Under the pieces are notes generated by a model. It saw only the letters and a list, made by a program, of their open reading frames with translations, was not told where the DNA came from and ran no database searches. Of a stretch of 64,000 nucleotides of DNA, positions 12,501 to 24,051 are shown piece by piece; the first letter of the stretch is position 1, and each line of letters starts with the position of its first letter. The stretch comes from Clarkia xantiana subsp. parviflora (taxonomy: Eukaryota > Streptophyta > Magnoliopsida > Myrtales > Onagraceae): positions 13,126,763 through 13,190,762 of the forward strand of contig JAPTYO010000007.1 in the NCBI GenBank assembly GCA_036873135.1. The letters run 5' to 3'. A program made the translations under genes and the position numbers.

Positions 12501-15068
12501 ACGTGTGTAAAACTAAAACTAAGGGTCCGAAACTGCACACGCAAAACATCCACCGTTTTCTTTTTAATTCCATTAGTGTTTATATTATCATGACATAATA
12601 TTTTAATCAAATTACCGTAAAATAACTCTATAAGGAATTCAAACTTGTGAAATTTTGAAATCAAACCTTATATATAATAAACGCTTTTAATTACTAGATC
12701 AATGTGATGATATCAACCATCTATTTAAAAGTATTTATTATTACAATAAATAATAACCTAACTATGTATAAGATGGTGGATTTGGAAAAAGGTAATCATT
12801 AAACTTTGTGTGTATTGTGAGAGATCATCCTAAAAATATGACTTTAACCAAATGCTGGTGGAGTTGGTACAACATCCGTCTGACCAGTCACCAAATTTTT
12901 ATACATCATTTACTTGGATATTATACTCTAAAACTCAATATTTAAATTTTAACTAAATTATAAATTTTTATTCAAAATTTAAATTTTTAAATTTTGTCTC
13001 TCGATTAAGAATTGTTATTCAATTTTTACTCTTTAAAAATTGCCTATTTAAACTTGCAATTTCTGAATAAATTACTTAATCTATTACAATTATTATCAAA
13101 TTAAATATGAAAGTCTATGATTTGACCTCGTAGGGTCTCTTGAGAGTTTCCAGTATAAATTTGTAATAAATTAAAAAAGATTGTATTATTCAATTAAAGG
13201 TTCAATTGGATGTATCCCAATTCCAACACTAATTTTCAATTTAGCGTATTTAGCTGCAATTTTTTTCATTTTATTTCTTAATCCATTTTAAGTACACATC
13301 AAAGACCACACTTTGTCGGAATATGCTCATTTTATGTAATATTTAATAAATTGTAACTGATATAACAATTTGTCCGAAAATTAAAAGTTTATACAACCAT
13401 AAAAAAAAAATAAAAAAAATCGAGTACCGGTTGTAATTATGTGAAAATTGAGTTAGCAATTTGATAATTAATTATATATAGTTTAATCAACTAGGATATG
13501 CATTTTGTACATTTAATAACATTTAATAATATTAAAAAATATATATGGGTCGACTGAATTGCTCAGATCAGATGACCAAACCCAATCAGCCCACCAACAT
13601 CATAAGTTTTGTAGAATCTTCAAACTAAATCCATTATATATTTTTTTTTGGTGAGAAAATCCATTATAAGAGTCTTCTTACCTAATTCTTTTTTTTGTCA
13701 TTATTATATAAAATAATCAGATGGTTGTCGGTAGGTACATATTTGTTTAGCAATATTTCTATAATATAATAATAACGAATAAAATAATGTATCTTAACAT
13801 ATACATGCTTTTCACTTTGAATGGCAATTATATGTCTGATAATATAAAGAATGCTACTCAGTCCTCACATGTATTGTTACTTATAGTAATAATAATTTTT
13901 AAATCATTGTAGAAAATATCTAAATCTTTATAATTATTAAACTATTTTTAAAAAAAATAATCAATAACAAAATTTGGTAAACAGTAAAATAATAATATTG
14001 ATTATTACAAGGAACTCAGTTATTAAAAGAGCATGAAACTTTAGAAATGTATGAAAGATTCTCATTAATTAACTCTTAATATTATGTCTATCTATGTTTT
14101 AATTTACTATCTAAATTTAACTAATTAGACTTATATAATTTATATAGAATAGATGGATAGTTATTTGATCTCTCTCCGCCATAACAGATCAAATCGATTA
14201 TTTTTCATTTTCTTAATAAAGAAATATGATTACCACACCATAAAATAGTTTAATTACTGGCTAAATGAATGGAGCGTTGTTTCCTTTTAGTGAAATTGGC
14301 AGAAAAGGAGAGGCAAATATACAGACAGATGGTTTTTAAATGGTAAGAAACAATAAATCACGAGGTTTGACCTACTATTTTGTTTATATACTGACTACTG
14401 TTTTAGGATGAATAGACAAAGTCAACACAGTTGTGCATTTACTCTTCATTTTATATAGTAATAATAATTAAATTAATAATAATAGCATTTCGCACTAATT
14501 AATAATAAAAACAAACGCACGCAGTCAAAATTCTATATTCCTGAAGTTTTAAATCATTATTACCTGGGTTGGTGCAGTCCATGAAAATGGTTTCCACCAT
14601 GGCTGTTACCTCATCTTCCCTAATTGGTCTGAGAGACTCGAGGCGTTTAGGTGTGAAGAGCTCGACGGTGCAGACTCTGCGGACCTTTACATAGTGGGGC
14701 CCGTAATCGGCCCAGATAAGGTCCTGTCCGTCGCGGCTGAATTTGGCCGCTGATCGGCTCCGGTGGCGGTCGGCTAGCTGCTGGTCGTGCTCCTTGAGAA
14801 CCTCCTTGGCGAGGTCGGTGTTGGAGACTACCACGTTTAGGGTTGACCCGAACCACACCGATATGATGGGGCCATACGTCTGGGCCCACTCCGCGAAGCA
14901 CCTGAACCGTACCGGCTTGACATCGTAGAGGTTGCCGACGACAGGCCATGGCCGTGGACCGGGTGGGAGCTTGAATCTCAGCCGTTGATACAAATTGTAG
15001 GCCAGGATAATGAAGGACGTGATAATAACTAGGACGACTGAAGAAGAAGGGATGAGGTCTATCATCAT
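9525..15068 (-). CDS. CYP98A: Cytochrome P450 CYP98A, p-coumaroyl shikimate/quinate 3'-hydroxylase (C3'H)
   Basis: ER-bound P450 that hydroxylates the 3' position of p-coumaroyl shikimate or quinate, on the route to lignin monomers and chlorogenic acids. There are three exons: 14564-15068, 11293-11690 and 9525-10172, giving 516 aa (family about 508-512). The first exon encodes the membrane anchor (residues about 8-26) and the hinge [12 protein letters not shown]. The second has [19 protein letters not shown], typical of CYP98A. The third has the I-helix AGMDTT, the ExxR in KEAMRLHPP, and the haem loop [12 protein letters not shown] with its Cys ligand. All introns are GT-AG; the first is 2.9 kb. 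Motifs and frame are complete, so the enzyme should be functional. Some usually invariant CYP98A positions differ (VRRVCTVEL where VRKVCTLEL is usual), so it could be a paralogue with another acyl acceptor. Confidence 0.95.
13195..13430. repeat. Fragment related to the 34588-type MITE, inside CYP98A intron 1
   Basis: Resembles the central part of the 34588 element: 'ttcaattggatg', then 'atgctcatttt', then 'aacaatttgtccgaaaattaaaa' read approximately. Neither terminus is preserved. Probably an old truncated copy. Confidence 0.25.
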
Positions 15069-15177
15069 ATCTATCTATACACAACCAGAAATTAAAGAGA
15101 GAGAAATTGAGAGGCGGAGGAATACTTGTGATCGAGGGTGGGCTGTGGCTATCGCTGCCTGCACACCCAAGTTGATG

Positions 15178-15192
15178 ATGATATATATATTT
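15178..15192 (-). promoter_or_regulatory. Putative TATA box of CYP98A
   Basis: On the minus strand an AAATATATATAT run lies about 110-125 bp upstream of the CYP98A start codon, a normal position. Consensus and distance are the only support. Confidence 0.4.
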
Positions 15193-15681
15193 GGAGTGGG
15201 GAAGAGAATAGAAGAGAGGGGGTTGGTGAAAATTTGATGTTCTACGTGAAATTACATGATTGTCCTCGTATTGTAGGTAAGGTAAGCTGAGAAATATTAT
15301 GGCCACTGAGCACCAACTCTTTGCTTCTTTATTTGATTAAGTCCAAACAATTCACCACAATATGGAACTAATTAATTGATTACGTTTCTTCAATTACCAA
15401 ACTTAAGATTAATGTTTCTATCATTTACTTAGTAATATTTAGATGGGACTGCATTGGCCCTGACACTACTATATAAACCCGATATACGATAAACTTATCT
15501 AGAAAAAAAAAAGGTTTTTTTTATTTAACTGATTAATATTTCTCAACGTGTGTTTACTATTAGCCAGGAAAGAAAAAATGAATAAGTAAAATGAAATACA
15601 GATAGTGTTTACTATTTCTGCACACACTGACAATTGGGTTTAGGGTCAGCTGAAAGGTGCCACTAAAGAAAGACTTTTAGG

Positions 15682-16054
15682 CAGTGTTATCAGAACCGGA
15701 CCGGACCAGGTTTGCTTATTTCCGGAGGATGTAAGCGAACCCGGTTCTGAAGTCCGGTTTTCACCGAACCGGCCGGTTTTTGGCGAACCGGACGGTTCAC
15801 CGGTTCGCCGGTTCGGACTCTTTTCATTAAAAAAAAATAAAAAAAAAATTTAAAATTTTTTTAGGGTAAACTTATAGAGAGGCAGGCCCGATCCGGACTA
15901 AAACCTACAGAAGGGTTAACTTACAAAGAGGATATGCAAATTTGCATTTTTTTTACTAAAACCGGTCGGACCCGGTTCGGACCGGGTCCGACCGGCCGAA
16001 CCGGGAACCGGTGGCCCTGCCGGTTCAGGCCCCGGTCCGGTTCTGATAACACTG
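15682..16054. mobile_element. hAT-type MITE, GC-rich CCGG ends
   Basis: A 373-bp element with perfect 23-bp terminal inverted repeats starting CAGTGTTATCAGAACC and ending GGTTCTGATAACACTG. It is flanked by an exact 8-bp target duplication, CTTTTAGG (15674-15681 and 16055-16062). The CAGTG tip and 8-bp duplication are hAT hallmarks. Both arms are packed with CCGGTTCGG-like words, so subterminal pairing is extensive. No transposase is encoded; the 60-80 aa ORFs on both strands are artefacts of the GC-rich arms. Confidence 0.88.
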
Positions 16055-16208
16055 CTTTTAGGTTGAGTATGACCGTGTTTTTATTTGTAAAACTGCTTTT
16101 ATTAAAAGTATTAAGAAAAAATAAATTAAAATAATGCATCAATGTTTGGAGGAGTGACATTTTAAATTTGCCTTAGAAAATGTTTTTTTCTAAATATGAG
16201 TTTTGTAA

Positions 16209-16625
16209 GAGCATCCACAATGGTATTACGTAAAGATTACGTAAACGTGGGTCCTACATGTTTATTTAAGTAAAGCAACAAAAACTATCTACAGTGGTTT
16301 TACATAGCATTCCTTAAAGATGGGACCCGCACGTAAATTTATGTTTTTACATAAAGCATTCCTTAAATTTAAGTAATGCACTATGTATTACGTAACCAAT
16401 TTTTTATTATAAATTAATTCATTTTATAATTAATGCTAATATCTTACTGGTGGTTGTTGGAAAATTTAATAATAAAATATATTTAAGGAATATGTTTAAG
16501 TAATACGATTGTAGAGAAAATATTTTTTACGTGTGTCTTAAATTTACGTATTACTTAAAGTGTACATAAATGTCTACGTGGCAACTTTAAAGAATACAAT
16601 TTATGTAAAACCACTGTGGATGCTC
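16209..16625. mobile_element. PIF/Harbinger (Tourist-like) MITE, copy 1
   Basis: 417 bp with termini GAGCATCCACAATGG and CCACTGTGGATGCTC, flanked by the 3-bp duplication TAA (16206-16208 and 16626-16628) typical of Harbinger insertion. Words such as 'attacgtaa' and 'tttaagtaa' occur in both arms. A second copy lies at 18145. Confidence 0.85.
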
Positions 16626-16852
16626 TAATATATTTAGCTTAAATTTTACTTTGATTATATATTTAATTATTAATTGTATAATTATATAGTAAATAAATTG
16701 TATTATATATTATTTTACGATAAACACAAAATATGTTTTTTTTTTTAAATATTTATACAATAGGTATATTTATCAAATATATACATAATTTAAAATAAAA
16801 AAAATTGTTATAATTAAAATGCAAGAAATAAAGTTTAATAAACATAAAATTT

Positions 16853-17321
16853 CGGAGTCTTGGAATCAACATGGTCGAAACTCGAATTTGACTCGAAAAA
16901 TTTCGAGTCGGGACAAGCTCGAGTTAAGTTGTTTGGTATGTCAAGTTGACCTCAATCTTAATAATACTTGGCTTGAAGTACTCATGAGCCTAATTGAGTT
17001 TTATAATATGCATAATTTATCTAAGTTATTGACGGTTCGAGCTCAATTATCTTAATGCGATGTATAATGATCTTCCGGGTTCAGCAGTAATGGAAAATGC
17101 TATTGTGATGTATAATTGGCTAACTAGTCGAGTCGAGCTTGAATGCGAGTCGAGTTTGAGTTTCAGAATTGAGCTTGACCAATTTCGAAATCAGTACTTT
17201 ATAATCGAGTTGCGAGTCGAGTTCCAGAAATTCGAGCTCGGCCAATTTTGAGATCGGTACTTTATAATCGAGTCGCGTCGAGCTTCACAGATACTCGACT
17301 CGGCTCGTTTACACCCCTAGT
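16853..17321. repeat. Dispersed repeat with CGAGTCGAG-rich arms
   Basis: Repeated words (GAGTCGAG, CTCGAGT, GACTCG) are dense at both ends and on both strands, and the right edge reads CTCGGCTCGTTTACACCCCTAG, a common end of plant repeats. Short ORFs here are products of the repeat. Edges are approximate and no target duplication was found. Confidence 0.3.
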
Positions 17322-17504
17322 AGAGTGTTGTCGAATAAAATTATCAAAACTTTTTATTTACAAATTCAATATTAGTGCATATATATTGTTTTATACACAC
17401 TAACATGTATATATATTTTATAAACTATTTTATTAATAGATATACTTGTCATGTATATTGTATAAAAAATTATTCAACGCTGCATAATTCTCTGATATTT
17501 CTAC

Positions 17505-17508
<4 letters not shown>

Positions 17509-17552
<44 letters not shown>
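17509..17552. repeat. (TTA)n microsatellite
   Basis: An uninterrupted run of about fourteen TTA/ATT units. Confidence 0.95.
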
Positions 17553-17553
<1 letters not shown>

Positions 17554-17713
17554 GATATTGTAAAACAAATATCAATAATTATTATAGTATAAAATAATAA
17601 TGTAAGTTTTTAATTTAAAATTTTATTTATATATAAATTTATTTATTTTATAAGAAAAAGTAATGTTAATTATTAAGTTTTATAAATAAAAAAAAAGGAA
17701 ATATTTATTTAAG

Positions 17714-17950
17714 GGTAGTTTGGGATTTATAAATTTTTTTAATGGCAGAAATGAAATATAAAAACATGACAAAAGTGTTTTTCCAGAAAGTGACTTTTAG
17801 AAAGCAGCACCCCAGCTGCTTTGAAAAAAGGAGTTTCAGAAAGCAGTGCTTTTAAAAAACACTTTGAAGACGTGTTACCAAACGCTTCAGCTTTCGCCCA
17901 AAGTGCTTTTAAGTTCAAAAGCACTTTGGGAATGCACTACCAAACTTAGA
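17714..17950. mobile_element. Possible MITE with AAAGTGCTTTT arms
   Basis: Repeated AAAGTGCTTTT/AAAAGCACTTT words face each other, and the ends read AGTTTGGGA (left) and CTACCAAACTT (right), weakly inverted. The layout fits a hAT-like MITE, but I cannot confirm termini or a target duplication. Confidence 0.3.
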
Positions 17951-18144
17951 CTATAATTTCTAAAAGCTGGTAAAAAAAATTAGGTTTAAGGACTTATACT
18001 TTTTTTTTTTTCCAAATGGACTTATACAATTAAGGTTATAATTATGACTAATTAAATACTAATTAATAAATATTAATAAAATTAAATAATAATTAATTTC
18101 ATTATTAGTGGCCAAAAAATTAACTATCATCATTAAGTTATTTA

Positions 18145-18402
18145 GAGCATCCACAATGGTATTACTTAACCACTTTACGTAAATATATTTTATTATTAAA
18201 TTTTAACAACTAATTTAAAAAGTAGTTATAATTAAAGTTTCAATTGTGTCGTTACAATTGGCTAAAAAAAATTGTGTCGTTACAATTAAGTTTTTGTCTA
18301 ATTTTACAACGAGATTTGTGTTATATATATATATATATTCGTTATATATCTGCTAGGATTATACATATTTTGTTTTATATATTCGTTATATATCTGCTAG
18401 GT

Positions 18403-18433
<31 letters not shown>

Positions 18434-18657
18434 GAACAGTTGTGTTTGGAAAAAAAATGAGGACAATTAATTTTACGTAAAAATAAATCATTCGTATATT
18501 TAAGGAATATTTTATGTAAAAATATAAATTTACGTGTGGGTCTCATTTTTAAGGACTGCTATGTAAAACCACTATAGAAAGTTTTTTTCACTTTACATAA
18601 ATAAACATGTAGGACCCACGATTACGTAATCCTTACGTAATACTACTGTGGATGCTC
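18145..18657. mobile_element. PIF/Harbinger (Tourist-like) MITE, copy 2
   Basis: 513 bp, same family as 16209: termini GAGCATCCACAATGG and CTACTGTGGATGCTC, with a TTA duplication on both sides (18142-18144 and 18658-18660). It is longer than copy 1 because of an internal AT-rich block holding a direct repeat of ATTCGTTATATATCTGCTAG (near 18338 and 18381) followed by a (TA)n run (about 18402-18428). The subterminal 'attacgtaa' words and 'gtaggacccac' near the ends are shared with copy 1. Confidence 0.85.
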
Positions 18658-18678
18658 TTATATTTAGTGGCATGAGTT

Positions 18679-18896
18679 TTTCTATTATGCTTTACACGAC
18701 ACTGTGCTTGTCATTTTTTGTATTTTTTTATTATCTTAATTGTGAACTCTATGGAGAATTTTATATTAATAATTGTATGATGCAAATTTTAGGTGTACCT
18801 AAAAAATATATACTTTTAAAATTTTGTTTATATTACAATTAAGTCATTACTAATAATAAAAAGAACATAAATATAATTTGTTAAGCATTATAGAAA
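18679..18896. mobile_element. MITE of the TTTCTAYCATGCTTT family, copy 1
   Basis: Terminal words TTTCTATTATGCTTT (left) and AAGCATTATAGAAA (right) are inverted. The interior ('gtgaactct..ggaga', 'ttaataattgtatgatg') matches the element at 20640. About 218 bp. The superfamily is not determined because no target duplication is clear. Confidence 0.5.
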
Positions 18897-20639
18897 ATCC
18901 GCTTGTTTCTTTTCCTAATTCTCATTTAATTTCAACTTTCTAACAAGTCAACCATCTAATTCATTTGTAGTGATAATATCAATAATCTTTATTAACTAAT
19001 AATAATAATATCTATTAATATATCATAATTAGTAATTTCTAGCATTAAGTTTTATTATTTTCTAACGTTTATATTTATATTCTCTTTATAAATTGTTTGT
19101 TCATTACATTTTCAATATACTGGTCTTACTTATTATTATGACGCTAATACAAATTTTGTGATCCAAAATTGCAACTACGAAAACTCTGAAACAATATAGG
19201 ATTTATCATTCTAGTTATAACTTTTTTTGCATTTTACTATTTTTTGTTTAATTATTTGACCATAAGTTTTTTTATGTCTCCTAAAAAATACGAATTCAAT
19301 TATTCAAAACATAAATATTTTTTTTTTCCTCAAATAATAATCTTATGGAAGTTAAATACAAAAATAGGAGGTAAAAAATTAATTACGCATATAAACAATG
19401 CCACGGTCTCAAATAGAGGCATGGCAGCTCTGTTTAGTACAGACAGAGGGTATTACTATTACATGGAAGTACTACAAGTAATATTGTTATTACGTGATGA
19501 AGGACAAATCCCTTTAATTTAATGTCGCACATTACATAGGAGTCCGGTCACTCCGTCAGCTTTCAGAGTCCGACCGATGCTTGTGCTTGTGGGTGGGAGT
19601 CCACTCACTCAGAGTCCGGCCGAGGCGGTGTTTCGTTGAAAAAGGAACTCATGGCCAATTTCATCATCAGATTAAAAATAATAATAATAATAGAGTGCGG
19701 AAACGCGTACGAATAAAAGTTGGTGAGGTCTTGCTAAAAATAATAAATAACTAATAAATCACTCCACGACTCTCCTTCATCATAATGGATCCAATTTGAA
19801 TTTGAAGCAAGTTTGTTAGTAGCAATGTAATAGCATTATCGTAAGAATGGACAAAATGAATAATAAAAAACTTGCTTGGCCCAGGAAAATGTAATGGATC
19901 AACTAGTTATTTATTGCCGAAAATAAAATAAAATAAAATTAGGAGGGATAGATAGAGATGGTTGAAGTGGAGGGGTGGTGGAGTAAGGGCCCACCCGGGG
20001 TTGGTAAGAAGTTGGTAGTACCCTCCTTAGAAGAACTTTTGCTTGCATAGTAACTTACACCTAATTAAGAAAAGTCTTAAGAGTAAATATAATAGGGTTT
20101 AAAAAAAAATTAGGCACTAAAATAATATGGGTTAAAAATTGATATTCGAATTTTTTTTTTTTTTTTTTAACTTTTAGTATTTAGAATAATGCAAACTGTT
20201 ATACCAATTAAAACTACGTCTCAATTGACATAGCTCGAGTCAAGCTATGGTTAGGTCTGACCATAATTCGGTCCTTCTGACCTAGAGTACCCCATCCATG
20301 GTTAGACCTAGCACTGAGCTCGGCCTGAGCTAGGAGAATTGAGACGTTGGTTCAATTAGGATCCAATTGAGATATTGGGGTCCAGTCGGTAATATGTTTC
20401 AATTGACAATGACATAGCTCAGGTCGAGCAGGCGACCCAACCATGGCCGGACCTAGTGCTGATAATTTTGATTGGTGCAACATTTTGGACTTGCAAGGTA
20501 CCTAGCGCCATGCACTGAGGCCAGTCTGTAAACAGTAAGTTCATTTCCTAGCGTCGAACCGCAAACCATATTACATCATTTTGCTCACACAATGTTGCTA
20601 TCCACTTTCTTCCATTTATGATCACCGAAAAAAGGGATC
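18897..20639. other. Intergenic, no gene seen
   Basis: AT-rich DNA between MITEs. Near 19545-19630 is a short duplicated phrase, 'agagtccg(a/g)ccga', in two copies. The region 20220-20460 carries two loosely repeated 'caattga..atagctc' segments. No coding potential was seen. Confidence 0.5.
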
Positions 20640-20874
20640 TTTCTATCATGCTTTGAGAGCACCATGCTTTAGGTACGTTTTTTTGTATTTTTCTATTGCC
20701 CTAAAGGTGAACCCTAGAGAGAAGTTGATATTATTAATAGTATGATGAAAATATTATGTGTGGTTAAAAAATTTCATATTTTTTCATACTTTTAAAGTTT
20801 TACATATGTTACAATTAAGTACACCCTAGTAATAAAAAAACCAAAAGTATTGTGCTTTTAAAGCATGGTAGAAA
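20640..20874. mobile_element. MITE of the TTTCTAYCATGCTTT family, copy 2
   Basis: Termini TTTCTATCATGCTTTGAGAG and GCTTTTAAAGCATGGTAGAAA are inverted over about 20 bp. The interior ('gtgaaccctagagagaagtt', 'ttattaatagtatgatg') is clearly related to 18679-18896. 235 bp; no convincing target duplication. Confidence 0.55.
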
Positions 20875-21265
20875 AATCGAAAAAAAGGTTTGAGATGCGA
20901 AATAAAAAATCATTTAATCATTAGTGAATACTGAATACAAACGGTTTATATAATATAAAGTTGCAGGTATTAGTTTGTGTTAGGCCCTTGTTAAGAAAGC
21001 CCATTTAGAAAATTCGTAGGCCGATACTGAATTTAGAAAGGAGTCCCGGCCACCAACGGCCCAAATACAATTCCACCTTCCAAACATTACTCGACACCGA
21101 ACCGAAATCGAGAAAATAAATCTTGTTATGCATTATCTTATTTCTCTTTATTTATTTTAGAACAGTTTTCGCCTCTGCCAGATTGATCTTCTTCTTCTCC
21201 ATTATTATTTATTTATCATCATCATCGACCATTTTCTTGTCGTCTATCTTGCTGCTGCTGCAGCC

Positions 21266-23300
21266 ATGGAACTCTTCTTCTCTCCCCAATCAATCGTCCC
21301 AGTGCTTGTCGCACTCTTCATCTTCTCCTTCCTCTTATCCTATCTGCCCATGAAGTGGAGCTCCGGCAAGGGCTTCAAAACTTACCCCGTGGTCGGAAGC
21401 TTGCCTGATTTACTGATGAACCGCCACCGCTTTCTGGACTGGATGACGGAAGTCCTGGCCACCGCCCCATCCAACACCGCCACCTTCTGGCGTCCTGGGA
21501 AGTTCAACGGCGTCATAACTGCGGACCCTGGTGTGGTGGAGTACATGCTCAAGACCAACTTTGAAAACTATCCTAAAGGAAAGCGTTTCACCTATATCCT
21601 CTCCGACTTTCTCGGTACCGGAATCTTCAACTCCGATGGCCACCTCTGGAAGATGCAGAGGAAGACCGCCAGCTATGAATTTAACACTAAGTCTCTCCGC
21701 AACTTTGCCATGGAAAATGTTACTTATGAGATTCAATCTCGACTGTTACCGTTTCTGGACAAAGCCGCTCAATCGGGTGATGTCATTGACTTACAGGTGC
21801 GTGATTGGTGTGTTATGAGATTAAATTCAGTTAGTGCGTCTATATCCACCATATAAGTTCACTAAATTCGTTACTAAAACCAATCGATAATAGTAGGAAT
21901 TATAATAATAAGTTATATAGTTGGACTCACCACTTTGATCCGTGTTCTCCCGGAGACTTCTCGAACCAATCCACCGATCCTGATACCAGTTGTTAAAAAA
22001 TTAAATTCAGGTAGCCAATGCATATCCACTATATAAATCCACTGAAATTCCTAACTAAAATCAATCGGTAATAGTATATTTGTATCCCATTAAGCTTATA
22101 TAATGTTTCAATTCTTTCAGGCGATACTATTCTCACACATTTACACTTAACATGATATATGCACGGTTTAATCTTTATATATCAACATTCCTTTTATATG
22201 TGGCCTGAAATATTTTGACGACACGTCGTACGAAACTTGTAATCTTTAAATGAACTACTTATCATAAAGCCTTAAGGTGATAGTAAAGACGTAACTTGTT
22301 AATTTTTATACTTGATCACTGTTTGTAGGATATTTTGGAGCGATTTGCCTTCGACAATGTGTGCAAACTAGCATTCAACATGGACACAGGCTGTCTTGGT
22401 GGTGGTGGTGATGAGTTCATGGCATCGTTTGAAGAAGCCGCTATGCGGAGCTTCGACAGGTTTCTGTGCCCATTTCGCCTGTTGTGGTCAGGAAGGAGGT
22501 TTCTAAATATCGGGTCAGAGCGTCGACTGAAAATTTCAATCAAGACCGTCCACCAGTTTGCAGAAGACATCATACGGTCCAGATTGGAGAAACGAAATAG
22601 CGAGGAGGATTCCGACAAATTAGATTTGCTGTCCCGATTTATCGTTGGAACTGAAAACCCGTCTCCTGAGTTTCTGAGAGACATCGTCATCAGCTTCATC
22701 CTTGCTGGCCGAGACACCACCTCCTCCGCCTTGACATGGTTCTTCTGGCTGCTGTCAGTAAACCCTAGCGTGGAGCACAACATAAGGAAAGAGCTGGAAG
22801 CCATCCGTTCAAGGCCGGTTAAAGGGGAGGCGTATGAGGAGCTCCGTGACATGCATTACCTGCATGCATCCATATCGGAGGCGATGCGGCTGTATCCGCC
22901 GGTGCCGATCGACGTGAAAAACTGTCTCAGAGACGATGTCTTGCCAGATGGCACTCTCATAAAGAAAGGGTGGTTTTTGGCTTACCACACGTACGGAATG
23001 GGGAGGATGGAGAGCATTTGGGGTGAGGACTGCCTCAAGTACCGCCCTGAGAGGTGGCTGGACGACGGTGGGGCCTGCCGGATGGAGAGCCCTTTCCGGT
23101 TCCCGGTGTTTCATGGTGGACCTAGGGTTTGCTTGGGGAAAGACATGGCGTATATTCAGATGAAGTCCATTGCTTCTGCGGTGTTGGAGAGGTTTGAGAT
23201 TCACGTACAGGATAACGACAAGTGTAGGCGCAACAAGCTTTCTCTCACCCTCAGAATGGAAAATGGGCTTAAAGTGAAAGTGAAACAAAGAAGACAGTGA
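21266..23300 (+). CDS. CYP94D: Cytochrome P450 CYP94D (CYP86 clan, omega/terminal hydroxylase family)
   Basis: ER-bound P450. CYP94s hydroxylate the terminal positions of fatty acids and jasmonoyl-isoleucine; some CYP94D members act at the end of the sterol side chain in steroidal sapogenin pathways. The substrate here is not predictable. Two exons: 21266-21796 and 22329-23300, joined in phase 0, 500 aa, normal length. Seen: N-terminal anchor (residues about 8-28), FKTYPVVGSLPDLL, GTGIFNSDGHLWKMQRKTAS, I-helix AGRDTTSSALTWFFWL, ExxR in SEAMRLYPPVP, and haem loop FHGGPRVCLGKDMA. The overall sequence follows Arabidopsis CYP94D2 more closely than CYP94A, B or C. The start has a good context (CAGCCATGG). 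The intron carries a TRIM-like retroelement just past the 5' splice site. Confidence 0.92.
21811..22110 (-). mobile_element. TRIM-like mini LTR retrotransposon in the CYP94D intron
   Basis: Two direct repeats of about 110 bp (about 21811-21923 and 21991-22110) share TTAAATTCAG, 'atatccac.atata' and 'aatcgataatagta'. They flank an interval of under 70 bp. Read on the minus strand, the repeat at 21991-22110 is the 5' LTR, and right after it comes ACTGGTATCAGGATC, a primer-binding site for initiator tRNA-Met. A purine-rich AAAGTGGTGAG precedes the other repeat. LTR, PBS, tiny interior, PPT and LTR is the TRIM layout. No coding capacity; target duplication not found, and edges are good to a few bases. 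Confidence 0.7.
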
Positions 23301-24051
23301 CAGTCGTTTGTATTCTTATTATTATTAGGCGATATTTGTCTACTTGATTGATTGATATCCTTGCAAATGTGGCCGGGTTGCACCCATACTTGATATCCTC
23401 ATAATATGTTTATAATGTACAAAGTGCTTTTTTTCCTGCATATAATTGTAAGATGGTAAGTGGTCACGATCGTTTGTCATCTTTGATGTGCAACTTTAGT
23501 AAGGGGACGTTTGATATGCTATAATGTCATATTATAAGTAATGTGTTGACTTAACGGATGTTGAACTATAAATACTACGTCACTCATTCATCTATCACTT
23601 TAAGGTTTTAGGACACTTAGTCAATGATTTGTTTATACTTTCACAACAATTAGTTGGTAATCGGCTAGATATAATATAATGCTGTGAACCGTAATTTGTT
23701 TATACATTTCTTTGGTAAGTATTTTAATGTATATAGTAATGTAATTAATTATTTTTTTTATAAATATGATAGAATTAGCTTTCACAGGATTATCTGCCCC
23801 TACTTCCACTCCATTCAATTCTAACTCATTGACTTATACCGATTCCACTTAAATATTAAGCGGACGCCAGTGAAGTGGGCTGATAATAATTGGACTAAAC
23901 TTCAGTATGTTGTGAGCAAGGCCTTCTTTAGGCCCAATAACATAGTAACGGAAAATCAAAGAGTGATTAGTAGGGGCGTGGCTGGTATCGCCGGCCCTGG
24001 ACTTGCCCTGGCCTTGCCCGTCGACCATATCAACTTGTATCTGTTTCATAC

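Noticed and set aside
15921..16160. GPNRVRPV-type peptide on the minus strand
   Set aside because: Translation of the CCGG-rich arm of the hAT MITE; not a gene.
17509..18428. Possible CRISPR-like or regulatory tandem arrays
   Set aside because: These are simple TTA and TA microsatellites and MITE-internal repeats in a plant nuclear genome, with no spacer structure.
22316..23288. 178- and 159-aa ORFs on the minus strand
   Set aside because: Shadows of CYP94D exon 2.
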